From an uncultured Fibrobacterota bacterium (lineage in GTDB: Bacteria > Fibrobacterota > Fibrobacteria > Fibrobacterales > Fibrobacteraceae), in NCBI GenBank assembly GCA_903876665.1, contig CAIRAY010000190.1, forward strand, positions 1-56,089: a stretch of 56,089 bases of DNA. Reading direction: 5' to 3'. Positions 43,795 through 53,224 of this stretch are shown one piece after another. A model generated the notes under the pieces. The model was not told the origin of the DNA, did no database searches, and saw only the letters and a list, made by a program, of their open reading frames with translations. A program made the translations under genes and the position numbers. Each line of letters begins with the position of its first letter. Positions within the stretch are counted from its first letter, which is position 1.

Positions 43795-45455
43795 TAGCGG
43801 TATGCGACCTTGCACATAAACCGGGTCCGATCGGCATTTGTCCCGGGAACTTCTACAACATTTCCAACCAGAACATGAAGCCAGGTCGCTTCAAGCTCCA
43901 AGGACTGCTTAGGAAAGCTTTGCCGGATCACAGCATTCCACACGAGTCTTCCGGGTATTTTAGTGTGGGAGGAATCTGCGTTGCGCCAATTCATGCTGGA
44001 CTGGTATTGCCAAACATGCCCAATTCGCAGTCCGGATTTGAAACGGAAATCGGATTCCAGCCAAGTTACCAGCTGCGAAGGGCTCCAGCGTATGCGTTCC
44101 CAGGTTTTCCCCCACCGGGTTTCATGGCTTAGGCCACCACTGAATTCATAAGAACGGAAAGTCGTTCCCAGAGTTACCGTCTTGCGGATTCCGGTCAAAG
44201 GGTCCGAAATTCGGGTCAGCGAATCCCCCTTCATCAAGCCACGGGCACCCACCTGAATCCAAGGCAATGCCTCGATCTCCAAGCGGAACCGGGATGGATT
44301 CTTCTGGTATTTGATGGAAAGATCCTGCACCAAATACGGAGTTTCTGGATCCATTTGAATGGATTGAGATGCACCTCCCCACTCTTCGTCCATTGAAAAC
44401 GGGTGTTCCCGCGAACCTGCGCTGGTGCGAGTTTCTAGGCTCAGCGCATTCAAATCTACTCCAACAGTATCCAGAATAAACCAGTCGTTTTGATTCGCTC
44501 CCATTAGGGCAGATATGCGCCAGAGTTTTCCCGAATAGGCTCCCCCTGCCCAAGGAATCAGGCGAAGGGGGGCATCAGCCACAAAGGGATAGCCACCCGA
44601 ATTATGGATATTGGACCAGTCCATTCCAAATTGAATATGACGAAGTGTATCTTGATAAGAGAGTTGAAGCCGTTGATTGGACTGGGTTCCTTGGGTGGAG
44701 GTCGCTTGATTCCAATACGAAAGAGAATCCCAGGCGGAGCGGAGGCGGAATCCGTGGCTTGCAAAATCCCCATCCACTCGATTGGACTTGACACCAATCC
44801 AGTTTCCGGTTTCACCAAACAACCAAAGGTATTCTACCCCACCCTGCACCCGGACAGAATAGCGTTCCCCCTGCAAGGAGGCTCCACCCCGTAGAGCAGA
44901 AAACGCGGGATAATTTTCGCCAAACCAGGAAAATTGCTGATCGGGATTTTGCGGTGCTAAACGACCCACTTCCGTAAACCGCTCTCCCATCATATATTGA
45001 CCAAAATGATCCACCTGGCGCAAGAACACAAACGCAAAAAATCCTGCCACCAATGGTGTAGAGATCGAAACATCCATCATGGGCGTGCGGTTTTCGGCAG
45101 GGTTGCCTGCTCCGGAAACAGCCTCCTGCACAAGCTTGTCTCCCAATTCATTCCCTGTTTTCACAAACACTCCGGGCACGGGCCAATCCAAAGCGCGGAC
45201 AGGAATTTCGGCATTTCCGATCAGGGTCGCCCAAGTGGAATTCAAGGGATTCCAAGGCTGGTGACGCCCCATGACTCCGCTTTGGGAGGCGGACCTGGCC
45301 CACCAGTCCACCGGACTTGCCACCGCAGTACTTGCCGTCGGATCCATTAAGGAGCTCATGCCCGGCACCTCGGCAGGAATCTGTTCCAATCCTACAACCT
45401 CTGTGGCGAACACGGAGCACAGGGTCAGCAAAATGAAGACAAGTCGCATCACCAT
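43791..45455 (-). CDS. Large outer-membrane beta-barrel-like protein
   Basis: 554 residues from the ATG at 45455, which overlaps the preceding stop (ATGGTGA); an in-frame ATG lies two codons later. The signal peptide is MRLVFILLTLCSVFA. The rest has alternating hydrophobic/polar strands with frequent aromatics (GERYSVRVQGGVEYLWLFG; FRLRSAWDSLSYWNQ; LRHIQFGMDWSNIHNSGG; LRIGHVWQYQSSMNWR) and ends in an aromatic residue (FMCKVAYRY), the classic outer-membrane barrel C-terminus. A specific function cannot be assigned. Confidence 0.7.
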   Translation of the reverse strand: MVMRLVFILLTLCSVFATEVVGLEQIPAEVPGMSSLMDPTASTAVASPVDWWARSASQSGVMGRHQPWNPLNSTWATLIGNAEIPVRALDWPVPGVFVKTGNELGDKLVQEAVSGAGNPAENRTPMMDVSISTPLVAGFFAFVFLRQVDHFGQYMMGERFTEVGRLAPQNPDQQFSWFGENYPAFSALRGGASLQGERYSVRVQGGVEYLWLFGETGNWIGVKSNRVDGDFASHGFRLRSAWDSLSYWNQATSTQGTQSNQRLQLSYQDTLRHIQFGMDWSNIHNSGGYPFVADAPLRLIPWAGGAYSGKLWRISALMGANQNDWFILDTVGVDLNALSLETRTSAGSREHPFSMDEEWGGASQSIQMDPETPYLVQDLSIKYQKNPSRFRLEIEALPWIQVGARGLMKGDSLTRISDPLTGIRKTVTLGTTFRSYEFSGGLSHETRWGKTWERIRWSPSQLVTWLESDFRFKSGLRIGHVWQYQSSMNWRNADSSHTKIPGRLVWNAVIRQSFPKQSLELEATWLHVLVGNVVEVPGTNADRTRFMCKVAYRY

Positions 45456-46000
45456 AAAGCCACCCCCACTCCAATCCCGATCCAAAAAAACCGTGATGGG
45501 ATGGGCGAGGTCCAAATCTGCTGATAATTCACCCCAAGGTGGAGTTGAGTTTTTTCCCCGAAATGGAACAAGGGCATGCGCCCCCGGCAAATCCATCCAA
45601 AATCACTTTCATTGCTGGAAAGCTGATAATACACAGCAGAAGAACTTTGCACTAACGGGGACGTTGCCCGCTCAAAGAAAAGCCCTATTCCTGCCCCGAT
45701 CTCAAATCCATGCAAATAGGGGACAGCATAGTCCAGTCCCATGGAACCCACCAAATGCTCGACTTGGCTTTTTTTCCAACCCGTAAGCTTCGCATAAGCT
45801 AGACTGATCTGGCTGCGCATGCCATTTGCATAAGAAAAGGACATTTCACCCTGGGCCATGGGGACTCGATCGAATACTTCCGAGAGTTCAAACAGGGGCG
45901 CAACCATTCCGCCCTCGACGCTGATGGCCCCATGCTCAAAAGGCGTTGAGGCAAAGGCCCCCACCCCCATTATCAACCATAGCCAAACGAAGAGCTTCAC
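45449..46000 (-). CDS. Small outer-membrane-type protein
   Basis: 183 residues. A signal peptide (KLFVWLWLIMGVGAFAS) precedes beta-strand-rich sequence with glycines and aromatics (LHGFEIGAGIGLFFERA; LHLGVNYQQIWTS) ending GIGVGVALW, again an aromatic C-terminal residue. It is likely an 8-stranded barrel. Co-transcribed and overlapping with the larger barrel downstream; it starts 1 base after rsmB ends. Confidence 0.65.
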   Translation of the reverse strand: MKLFVWLWLIMGVGAFASTPFEHGAISVEGGMVAPLFELSEVFDRVPMAQGEMSFSYANGMRSQISLAYAKLTGWKKSQVEHLVGSMGLDYAVPYLHGFEIGAGIGLFFERATSPLVQSSSAVYYQLSSNESDFGWICRGRMPLFHFGEKTQLHLGVNYQQIWTSPIPSRFFWIGIGVGVALW

Positions 46001-46001
46001 A

Positions 46002-47315
46002 CTATACCTGGTTTACTCGGCGCAAACGGGCGGCAAAGAATCCATCAAACCCAAGAGTCGCGTCAAAGGATTGGACACAACCGTCCTTCACCCAATCCTG
46101 CCCTAAAATGGAACTGGCGTCATCCAAAACAAATTCGGGATGATGCTTCAGAAAATGACGCACCACGAAAGTGGTTTCCTCTGGCTCGGGACTGCAGGTT
46201 CCATATACGAGAACTCCCCCGGGGGCAAGGCATTCCGCGGCTCCGGCCAGAATCTTGCGCTGGCGGGCCACGATCTCCTCAAAGGCCTGGGGATCTAGGC
46301 GCGACGGCACTTCGGGACGGCGGGAAACGACTCCCAAGTTGGAGCAGGGTACATCTAAAAGAATCCGGTCAAAACGGGTATTCAAGGTTGGGGCGCAGGC
46401 ATCCTGGACCACGGATTCAAAAGCAGGCAATTGCAGGCGGTCGGAAAGATCGGAAAGAGATGCCAACCGAGACGCATCAATATCGGAGGCGGTCAGATGG
46501 ATCCCTGGCATGCGTTCGAGAAGCAGTGCGGACTTCCCACCGGGTGCGGCACAGGCATCCCAAACCGATTGTCCATTATTGACATCCAAAAGCCTGACTA
46601 GCAAATCGGCTGCAGGATTCTGGACAGAAAATAACCCTTTACGAAATTCCTCGGTGCGCAATAAGGACCCAATTTTATTGCCCACATCGATCCAGCGGTC
46701 GCCCCAGACCCTGGCATCATCTAGGCCCACGGCCTTCTGAAAGTCCGCCAAAGAAATGCGGGCAATGTGAACGCGGATCCATTGCCCGGGAACCGCGCGC
46801 GAGGATTCGCAACGAGCGCGGATGGCCACCACATCACCTTTGGACTCTTTGAGCCACTTGCCAATCAACCAATCGGGCATGGAAAATTCAAGCGCGAGAG
46901 CCTCGGACGGATTTTCGGGGAGTGGAGGCATTCCTTCGCGAACGGCGCGTTGCAAAATCGCATTCGCGAATTTAGATGCAACAACCCCAGATACCTGGTG
47001 CACCATGGCCACAGTCACATAGACTGCTGCATGCCTAGGCACCCGATGCAAGAAAAATATTTGATATAAACCCGAACAGATGGCGAGCTCGGTGACCAGG
47101 GGTGGCTTCTTTTTGGCATACGCCCTGACCACACTCTGCAGGCGACGGAAATTCCGGCAGGTTCCAAAGGCAATTTCCCAAGCCAGTCCGCGATCGGGAT
47201 CCGATAAATCGCCCACATTGTTTTGCAGGTAGTCCTGAATGGTTGACTCATTTTTCTGCCAAGCCACGAGAGCGCCCAAGGCTACAAGGCGGGATTGAAC
47301 TCCTGAGTCACTCAT
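46002..47315 (-). CDS. rsmB: 16S rRNA (cytosine-967-C5) methyltransferase
   Basis: 437 residues, the normal RsmB length. An N-terminal NusB-like domain (about 1-140: AWEIAFGTCRNFRRLQSVV, GLYQIFFLHRVPRHAAVYVTVAMV) is followed by the methyltransferase: VQNPAADLLVRLLD, DACAAPGGKSALLLERM (SAM site) and LLDVPCSNLGVVSRRPEV with the motif IV Cys. The nucleophile Cys is in YGTCSPEPEE, where YSTCS is usual. It overlaps fmt by 8 bases; fmt-rsmB pairs are common. Confidence 0.95.
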   Translation of the reverse strand: MSDSGVQSRLVALGALVAWQKNESTIQDYLQNNVGDLSDPDRGLAWEIAFGTCRNFRRLQSVVRAYAKKKPPLVTELAICSGLYQIFFLHRVPRHAAVYVTVAMVHQVSGVVASKFANAILQRAVREGMPPLPENPSEALALEFSMPDWLIGKWLKESKGDVVAIRARCESSRAVPGQWIRVHIARISLADFQKAVGLDDARVWGDRWIDVGNKIGSLLRTEEFRKGLFSVQNPAADLLVRLLDVNNGQSVWDACAAPGGKSALLLERMPGIHLTASDIDASRLASLSDLSDRLQLPAFESVVQDACAPTLNTRFDRILLDVPCSNLGVVSRRPEVPSRLDPQAFEEIVARQRKILAGAAECLAPGGVLVYGTCSPEPEETTFVVRHFLKHHPEFVLDDASSILGQDWVKDGCVQSFDATLGFDGFFAARLRRVNQV

Positions 47316-48246
47316 CTTTTACTCCACAAACAAGGTCCGAAGGATTTTGCACTCCCCGGATAAACTCGGCCACCGGCATGGGCTTTTTGCCTTCTGCTTG
47401 GACAACCAATAATTCCAATGCGCCTTCACCTGTGCCCACAAAGACACGATGATCGGAGTCGACGCGAAAATGCCCGGGAGCGATACCTGGAAACCCCGGA
47501 ACGGGATGACTGCGATGAACGCGAAACAATTTCCCTCTCAGGAAGGTGTAGGCTCCAGGCCAAGGGAAAAAACCACGGATCCGGTCATGCAGATCCTGGG
47601 CCGGGCGCGACCAATTCAGCAACCCATCTTCCTTGCGAAGCTTTGGTGCAGGACAGCTCGATGGGTGATCTTGATGCAAGGGCTCGATGAGTCCCTGCTC
47701 CAACCCATCGAGAGCTTTGTCCAGAGCCTGGCAACCCAGTGGTTCCATGTGGTGAAGGACATCTTGACCGGTATCGTTGGGACCAATGACCAGACGTTCC
47801 TGCACCAGGATTGGTCCGTGATCCATTTTTTCATCGAGCAAAAAAACAGTCAATCCGGTTTTGTGTTCTCCGTTGGCGACAGCCCATTGCACCGGAGCGG
47901 CTCCACGGTACCTGGGGAGCAAACTGCCATGCAAATTGACGGCCCCTAGGCGGGTTGCGCCCAAGATGTTCTTGGGCAAAAGGGAAAAAGCCACCACTAC
48001 AGACAAATCAGCATCTAATTCGCGCAATTCCTCTTCAAATCCTGGCTCTTTTAGACTTTCAGGCTGTAAAACCGGGATTCTCAGTTCCTCGGCGGCAACC
48101 TTCACGGGCGATGGGTGCAAATGCTGGCCACGGCCTGCGGGCCGGTCGGGCTGAGTGACTACCGCAACGACTTCATGGTTACCGCTCGCCAAATGACGCA
48201 AGAAGGCTACGGAAAATTCCGGAGTGCCCATAAATACAAGTCGCAT
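47308..48246 (-). CDS. fmt: Methionyl-tRNA formyltransferase
   Basis: 312 residues. MRLVFMGTPEFSVAFLRHL, the THF-binding TQPDRPAGRG, and LGAVNLHGSLLPRYRGAAPVQWAV with the catalytic Asn-x-His are all present, followed by the C-terminal OB-like domain (FRVDSDHRVFVGTGEGALELL). It formylates initiator Met-tRNA. It starts 5 bases after the HD-GYP stop and overlaps rsmB. Confidence 0.97.
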   Translation of the reverse strand: MRLVFMGTPEFSVAFLRHLASGNHEVVAVVTQPDRPAGRGQHLHPSPVKVAAEELRIPVLQPESLKEPGFEEELRELDADLSVVVAFSLLPKNILGATRLGAVNLHGSLLPRYRGAAPVQWAVANGEHKTGLTVFLLDEKMDHGPILVQERLVIGPNDTGQDVLHHMEPLGCQALDKALDGLEQGLIEPLHQDHPSSCPAPKLRKEDGLLNWSRPAQDLHDRIRGFFPWPGAYTFLRGKLFRVHRSHPVPGFPGIAPGHFRVDSDHRVFVGTGEGALELLVVQAEGKKPMPVAEFIRGVQNPSDLVCGVKDE

Positions 48247-48251
48247 GGTGG

Positions 48252-49307
48252 TTAATCCTTGAAGCTGGCCGCAATCAACAATATCTCGGACTCGATGGCA
48301 AGAAATGCATCAACGATATCCGGATCAAAATGACGCCCGCGTTCCTGCGAAATCATGTCCCGGGCAGTTTCGTGGGTGAATGGCTCTTTGTAGACCCGGC
48401 GGGACCGCAATGCGTCGTACACATCCGCCAGCGCAACAATCCGGGCCGAGAGAGGAATTTCAGCACCCTTGAGAGGACGTCCGACTCCAGGCTCCACAAA
48501 ATAGGCCATGGTGCCACCGATGGAAAGAATATTCGGGTAACCCGTACCATCCCAACGCTGGTGATGATGGTAGGCAATTTCCCGGCCACGGGAAAAGAAA
48601 GTCGTTCGCGGAAGCTTGTCTTCGAGCTCTGCCATGAGATCGCCACCCACAATGGTATGCATCTTCATGAGCTCAAATTCTTCACCGGAGAGCTTGCCTC
48701 GCTTCTTCAGGATTTCATCCTTGGTGCCCACCTTGCCAATGTCGTGCAGGGGTGCAGAAATGTAAATGTCTAGGACAAAGTCGTTGTCTACAATGCCCTG
48801 AAATTTTGGATTGCCAATCAAGGACTGGGCAATAATCCGGGCATATTCCTTCATGCGCTGAATATGCTGTCCCGAGCTGAGATCGCGGGCTTCGGAAATT
48901 TTCGCGAACCCATGCACGGATTCCTGCTGAATGCGAATGTTCTGTTCGGAAATTGCAGAAACCATGGATTCAGCATCTCTCATGGCTAAGAAATGCAAGC
49001 GGTTTGATTTTTCCTGGGACTTCCGGATTAGCCAATTGAAGCCCTGCATCAACAAAAAGAAAAATCCGAAAAGAGACAAAATTTGTGCAATTGCCGAAAC
49101 GGAAAGACTAAACCAGAGTTCGCTCGCTCCAATAATATGGGAGGCGAGAACGAGGAAAAAATGCGCGATGAGGGAGAGGGCAAGAGAGAGAAAAAGCGAC
49201 TGCCGTTCGACCAACCGGAGGCAACGCTCCGCATTTGTCAAGGGTTCCGCATTGTCATTGGCCAAGGTGGAGGATTCGAGAATTTGGCAGGTGTCATCAG
49301 GTGTCAT
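48252..49307 (-). CDS. Membrane HD-GYP domain protein (c-di-GMP phosphodiesterase type)
   Basis: 351 residues. Two transmembrane helices (SLFLSLALSLIAHFFLVLAS and IAQILSLFGFFFLLM, about 35-92) are followed by an HD-GYP domain (about 140-345): PLHDIGKVGTKDEIL with the metal HD pair, and HHHQRWDGTGYP. After GYP comes an insert of about 17 residues (NILSIGGTMAYFVEPGV) before the usual LKGAEIPLSARIVALADVYDAL. HD-GYP enzymes hydrolyse cyclic-di-GMP; the membrane part may sense a signal. First gene of the minus-strand run to 43791. Confidence 0.9.
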   Translation of the reverse strand: MTPDDTCQILESSTLANDNAEPLTNAERCLRLVERQSLFLSLALSLIAHFFLVLASHIIGASELWFSLSVSAIAQILSLFGFFFLLMQGFNWLIRKSQEKSNRLHFLAMRDAESMVSAISEQNIRIQQESVHGFAKISEARDLSSGQHIQRMKEYARIIAQSLIGNPKFQGIVDNDFVLDIYISAPLHDIGKVGTKDEILKKRGKLSGEEFELMKMHTIVGGDLMAELEDKLPRTTFFSRGREIAYHHHQRWDGTGYPNILSIGGTMAYFVEPGVGRPLKGAEIPLSARIVALADVYDALRSRRVYKEPFTHETARDMISQERGRHFDPDIVDAFLAIESEILLIAASFKD

Positions 49308-49376
49308 GCTTTGAGTAATCTATTCTAAAAGAGTTATACACGGTCAAACCTAGAAAAAACGTATAATTATACTAGA

Positions 49377-50474
49377 ATGAAACGCAAAACTTTACCTTCA
49401 CTTTTTTTGATTCTTTCCTTTTTTGGGGTTTCCTCGGCTACAGACCTCTGTGGCATGCTCTACATGCCCACCACGCTTTCGAAGGATAAATCCCCCTATC
49501 GCATTACTGGCGATATCTATGTTCCACCAGCGTCCCGTCTCACTATTGAGGCTGGGGTTGAGCTTTTAGTGGCCGCAAAGGATTCCTGCGACCAGGACCT
49601 GCAACAGCTGGACTGGTCTGACAGTCAATTTGTGTCCATCAAAGTCGATGGGAACTTTTACGTCAAAGGGACTCCCAAGAACCCCGTGATCATCCGCCCC
49701 GAAAAACCGGCGACCGGCAAAATCCAGTGGGATGGACTCCGAATCCGCAAGCAGGACGAAGAGACCGCCGTAATCAAATTTTTACAATTGTCTGGAGCCA
49801 ACCGCGGGTTGCAAATCGACCACTCGGTCTTTTCCATCCAGAACAGTTTTTTTGTTGAAAACAACACCGGAATTTGGTTAGGCGAAAGAGCGAATGTTTC
49901 CATTACCAACAATCTCTTCAGCCAAAACACTTCCGCAGGCATTTACCTGCAGTATTCCGCACCTCTGGTGGTGGCAAACATCTTCTACCAAAATCCAACC
50001 TACGCGATTTGGGCCGATTCCCGTAAAGGGATAAAAATTAAATCCAATGTTTTCTTTGGAAGCGGCGAACAGGATTGTTGGCATTGCCCCCTCGATATTG
50101 GGAAGCATGCATCCGTAAATGCAAATGGAGACTCCACGGACCAGTTCGACAACATTTTTGCTGACCCAGCCTTCGAAAATTCACTTGCCGAAGCCAAGAA
50201 AAAGCACTTGGATAAATTCGTTCCAACATCCGAAAACACCGTTTCCGACAAAAACCTGCAGGCGGTCCACAACAAGGCCGATTCCCTTGGCAAAGCAGGC
50301 CTTCCTCCCAAGCCGGTATTCCAGGCCCAGGGGATCGGAGCCTGGCGAATCTCTAAATATTCTCCTGCCCTGGACGCGGCTCCAGACCAAGAAAAATACC
50401 AAGACGCCAACGGAACTCGTGGAGATATAGGACCTTGGGGAGCCACAATGAAATACGAGATCAAGGAACCCTGA
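49377..50474 (+). CDS. Secreted right-handed beta-helix protein
   Basis: 365 residues, with a signal peptide (LPSLFLILSFFGVSSA). From about residue 95 it is a right-handed parallel beta-helix of the NosD/pectate-lyase kind: FLQLSGANRGLQIDHSVFSIQNSFFVENNTGIWLG, SITNNLFSQNTSAGIYLQYSA, PTYAIWADSRKGIKIKSNVFFGS. The N-terminal DIYVPPASRLTIEAGVELLV is the usual capping segment. Such folds bind or cleave polysaccharides; no catalytic residues can be pointed out. A TATAAT sits only 10 bases before the ATG, so the leader would be extremely short. Confidence 0.75.
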   Translation: MKRKTLPSLFLILSFFGVSSATDLCGMLYMPTTLSKDKSPYRITGDIYVPPASRLTIEAGVELLVAAKDSCDQDLQQLDWSDSQFVSIKVDGNFYVKGTPKNPVIIRPEKPATGKIQWDGLRIRKQDEETAVIKFLQLSGANRGLQIDHSVFSIQNSFFVENNTGIWLGERANVSITNNLFSQNTSAGIYLQYSAPLVVANIFYQNPTYAIWADSRKGIKIKSNVFFGSGEQDCWHCPLDIGKHASVNANGDSTDQFDNIFADPAFENSLAEAKKKHLDKFVPTSENTVSDKNLQAVHNKADSLGKAGLPPKPVFQAQGIGAWRISKYSPALDAAPDQEKYQDANGTRGDIGPWGATMKYEIKEP

Positions 50475-50510
50475 ACCACCCTTCGCAGGCCAAATGTCCG
50501 CTATCAAAAA

Positions 50511-50543
50511 AGAAGAGCTAGGATGTAACATCCTAGCTCTTCT
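50511..50543. terminator. Bidirectional terminator
   Basis: Perfect arms AGAAGAGCTAGGATGT (50511-50526) and ACATCCTAGCTCTTCT (50528-50543) around one base, flanked by five A on the left and five T on the right. It ends both the beta-helix gene (plus) and the convergent lipoprotein gene (minus). Confidence 0.93.
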
Positions 50544-50565
50544 TTTTGCATTTGGATTTGAGGGC

Positions 50566-51603
50566 TTATTGACCGAGGAACTTGCGGCCTAGACCGAAGC
50601 CATCCTTGTACTCGATATAGTCTGGAACAAAACCTGAGTCAAAAGAGAACTCCACATTGACCGAGCAGGTGCCTTCGTCAAGCAGCTTGCCACTTCCGTT
50701 CTTCAACTTTTCCTTGGTGGGCTTCATCGGATCAACCCCGGTGCACCAACCAGAAAGGCCACCCTTGACGATGGACTCCTTTCCATCCGTGGAAACGATC
50801 TTGATGGTTTTGGTATCGATATCGGAATTATTCCCCGAAGAATTCCACATCTGCAGCTCACCCTTCGCGCCAGTTGAAGTGATGGAAAGGGAAGGGAAGG
50901 CCAGAACATAGCCATACTTGTTGACCCAGCGGCTTGGAGTTTCCACGCCAGCGGCTTCGAAAATCAGGAAGTCACCACGATTTTTCTTGCGCACATCGTT
51001 AAGGACAGCCTTGAGTTCCGCATTGTTCGGTGCCACGACTTCCGCAGATAGGTATTCATATTCACGGGCAACCAGATTATCGACATTCAATGCATTCTTT
51101 AATACGTTGCCCACATACTTCTTTTCGGCCTCGTCCCGGGAGCTTTGAATTTTGGCTGCCCCAACCTTACCATTTTTGGCAGACACCTCTTCAGCATGTT
51201 TCAGGTTTTGAAAACCCTGTAAAACAAATTCATAGCCACCATCTGCGTTGGCCTGACCCGCACCGATGGCCGCAAGAGTGGTCACAAATTCTTCGATGAG
51301 AGCCTGATCCTTGGACTTTTCGACCATTTTGTCGACCTGCTCCAAATAGCCCGCAACCACATTGCTCATGGGATCTTTTTTGGCAAGGAACGCGGCCTGA
51401 CGCAAATAGGCCCGGCCAAAATTATCGTAAAAGCCTTCGGAAACTCCGCCCTTCTGGTCTGCCTTGGTATACATGGCGATGGCGTTCTGCAATCGACCGG
51501 CGGCGAGATGCTCGTCGCCCAAGCTTTCAACTTTGGACTTGCACCCAAAGAAGAATAGAGAAGCGACTACGGAGACCAGCAATATTTTTTTTGACTTTTT
51601 CAT
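50566..51603 (-). CDS. Lipoprotein with TPR-like N-terminal half
   Basis: 345 residues. The signal peptide ends SLFFFGC, a good lipobox. Residues about 28-190 are helical repeats of TPR type (LGDEHLAAGRLQNAIAMYTKADQ; YDNFGRAYLRQAAFLA). The C-terminal half is beta-rich (YGYVLAFPSLSITSTGAKGELQMW; CSVNVEFSFDSGFVPDYIEY) and unrecognised. A single gene divergent from the glycogen-synthase-like gene, ended by the hairpin at 50511-50543. Confidence 0.75.
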   Translation of the reverse strand: MKKSKKILLVSVVASLFFFGCKSKVESLGDEHLAAGRLQNAIAMYTKADQKGGVSEGFYDNFGRAYLRQAAFLAKKDPMSNVVAGYLEQVDKMVEKSKDQALIEEFVTTLAAIGAGQANADGGYEFVLQGFQNLKHAEEVSAKNGKVGAAKIQSSRDEAEKKYVGNVLKNALNVDNLVAREYEYLSAEVVAPNNAELKAVLNDVRKKNRGDFLIFEAAGVETPSRWVNKYGYVLAFPSLSITSTGAKGELQMWNSSGNNSDIDTKTIKIVSTDGKESIVKGGLSGWCTGVDPMKPTKEKLKNGSGKLLDEGTCSVNVEFSFDSGFVPDYIEYKDGFGLGRKFLGQ

Positions 51604-51709
51604 GTTTTCCCTGTTGATTTTCTAGTTTCAGTTGGGTACAATCGGTTTAAGGTTTAAATCAATTTAATAAAACCTCGATCCAAGAACGAACTTTTTTAAT
51701 GGAGTCCCA

Positions 51710-53107
51710 ATGAGGGTCTTAGTGATCTCTCCCGAAGCAGGAACTTGGCCACACCCAAGCATTCTTGCCGACTCCGTAAACGGGTCCATCAAAGCCTATT
51801 CTGAATTGGGAGCCGAGGTCCGGGTTTATTCGCCCTGCTATTCGACTGAGCCTCCGGACCCATCCGTTCCCCCCGACATTTACCAAGGCCAAGAGAGTGT
51901 ACGTGGTGAAGGTTATGGGATCGCCAATGCCCCGGGCTCCCCCTTTTTCCTTGTTCGCCATTCCGGTTACTTTTCCCGCTCCGGCCAATACAACGATCCT
52001 GACAAAATCCCATATTGGGACAATCACTATCGGTTTTCCCTTCTCGTTTCGGCAGCCTTGCAACACTGCGAGGTTAGCGGCTTCAAGCCACATTTCATCC
52101 ATTGTCACGAATGGGGCGCAGCCCTTGCCGGTGCCTACGCACGCTACGTCTACCGGGAAAGTTTTGGCAAAGTTCCTGTTATTCTTACCATCCACAACAT
52201 TGAATACGACTTCCATTTCCTCGAACAGGACATTGAGCGGATAGGCCTCGATTGGAAGGACTTCAACTTGGACGGATTTGAATTCTGGGGTAAAGTCAGC
52301 CTGCTCAAAGCCGGAATCCTATATGCAGACCAGGTGGTTTTTGCTTCGGAAGGGTACCACCAACAGGTGCTGGACCGAAACCTGGCCGGTGGTATTCGAG
52401 GCTTCTTGGAAAGGCACCAGCATAAGCTGGTCGGCCTGCAGCATGGGATCAACTATGACCGTTGGACCCCATTTTCCTCCTTGCCCGCAAGCCTTAAAGA
52501 AAAAAGCCTGGCCAAAGCGGCATTCCAACAAACAAAAAAACTGGATGTCGCCGAGACATTCGTGGTGTACTGCCATCTGGATCGCGAAACCATCCGCACG
52601 GCTGAAACTCTTTTTACCATCTTGACAGACCTTTTCCATCTTCCCCTGCAGCTGATCGTGGGACATTCCCCTACCTATCATGACCAGGAATATTTTCGTG
52701 CATTGGCAGACCAGAATCCCAGCCGAATGAGCGTGGTTGTCATCCGCGATGCGGAAGTGGAATTAAAAGAAGCTTTGACCGCTGCCGATGTCCTATTTCT
52801 GTCCAGTACCGATGAACCTTCAGCATCCCTTATTCTCAGGGCGATGGCTTGTGGCGCAATTCCAGTAACTGGGAAAGACACCGGCTGTGCGAGCCTTTTG
52901 AGCCCGTTCAACGGAGAAAACGCGCAAGATGCCAATGCCGTTCTGGTCGAGGAACCTTGGCCGGACCAAATGCTCCGTTCCCTGCGAACCGCCCTGGACC
53001 TATATACATCTGGAAGGGAAGACTGGAACCTGATGACCGCGAACGCCATGAAGTTCCGTTACACCTGGAAAAAAACAGCCATGGCATATCTGGCATTAAA
53101 TAGTTAA
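51710..53107 (+). CDS. Glycogen-synthase-like GT5 protein lacking the K-x-G-G motif
   Basis: 465 residues with a GGAG site before the ATG. The overall layout is that of glycogen/starch synthases: VLVISPEAG at the start, FIHCHEWGAALAGAYARY, VPVILTIHNIEYD, GLQHGINYDRWTPF, and a C-terminal Rossmann domain. The N-terminal KTGGL loop that binds ADP-glucose is replaced (EAGTWPHPSILADS). The usual C-terminal EPCGL stretch reads DEPSASLILRAMACGAIPVT. It may use another donor or be inactive, so no symbol is given. The tRNA follows by 21 bases. Confidence 0.82.
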   Translation: MRVLVISPEAGTWPHPSILADSVNGSIKAYSELGAEVRVYSPCYSTEPPDPSVPPDIYQGQESVRGEGYGIANAPGSPFFLVRHSGYFSRSGQYNDPDKIPYWDNHYRFSLLVSAALQHCEVSGFKPHFIHCHEWGAALAGAYARYVYRESFGKVPVILTIHNIEYDFHFLEQDIERIGLDWKDFNLDGFEFWGKVSLLKAGILYADQVVFASEGYHQQVLDRNLAGGIRGFLERHQHKLVGLQHGINYDRWTPFSSLPASLKEKSLAKAAFQQTKKLDVAETFVVYCHLDRETIRTAETLFTILTDLFHLPLQLIVGHSPTYHDQEYFRALADQNPSRMSVVVIRDAEVELKEALTAADVLFLSSTDEPSASLILRAMACGAIPVTGKDTGCASLLSPFNGENAQDANAVLVEEPWPDQMLRSLRTALDLYTSGREDWNLMTANAMKFRYTWKKTAMAYLALNS

Positions 53108-53128
53108 ATTGGGGTCTGACTGAAAATC

Positions 53129-53202
<74 letters not shown>

Positions 53203-53224
53203 TTTTCTTCACTTCTGGTACAAA

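Noticed and set aside
49362..49367. Promoter with TATAAT before the beta-helix gene
   Set aside because: The -10-like box is perfect but no -35 fits and the leader would be only a few bases; not strong enough to list as a promoter.
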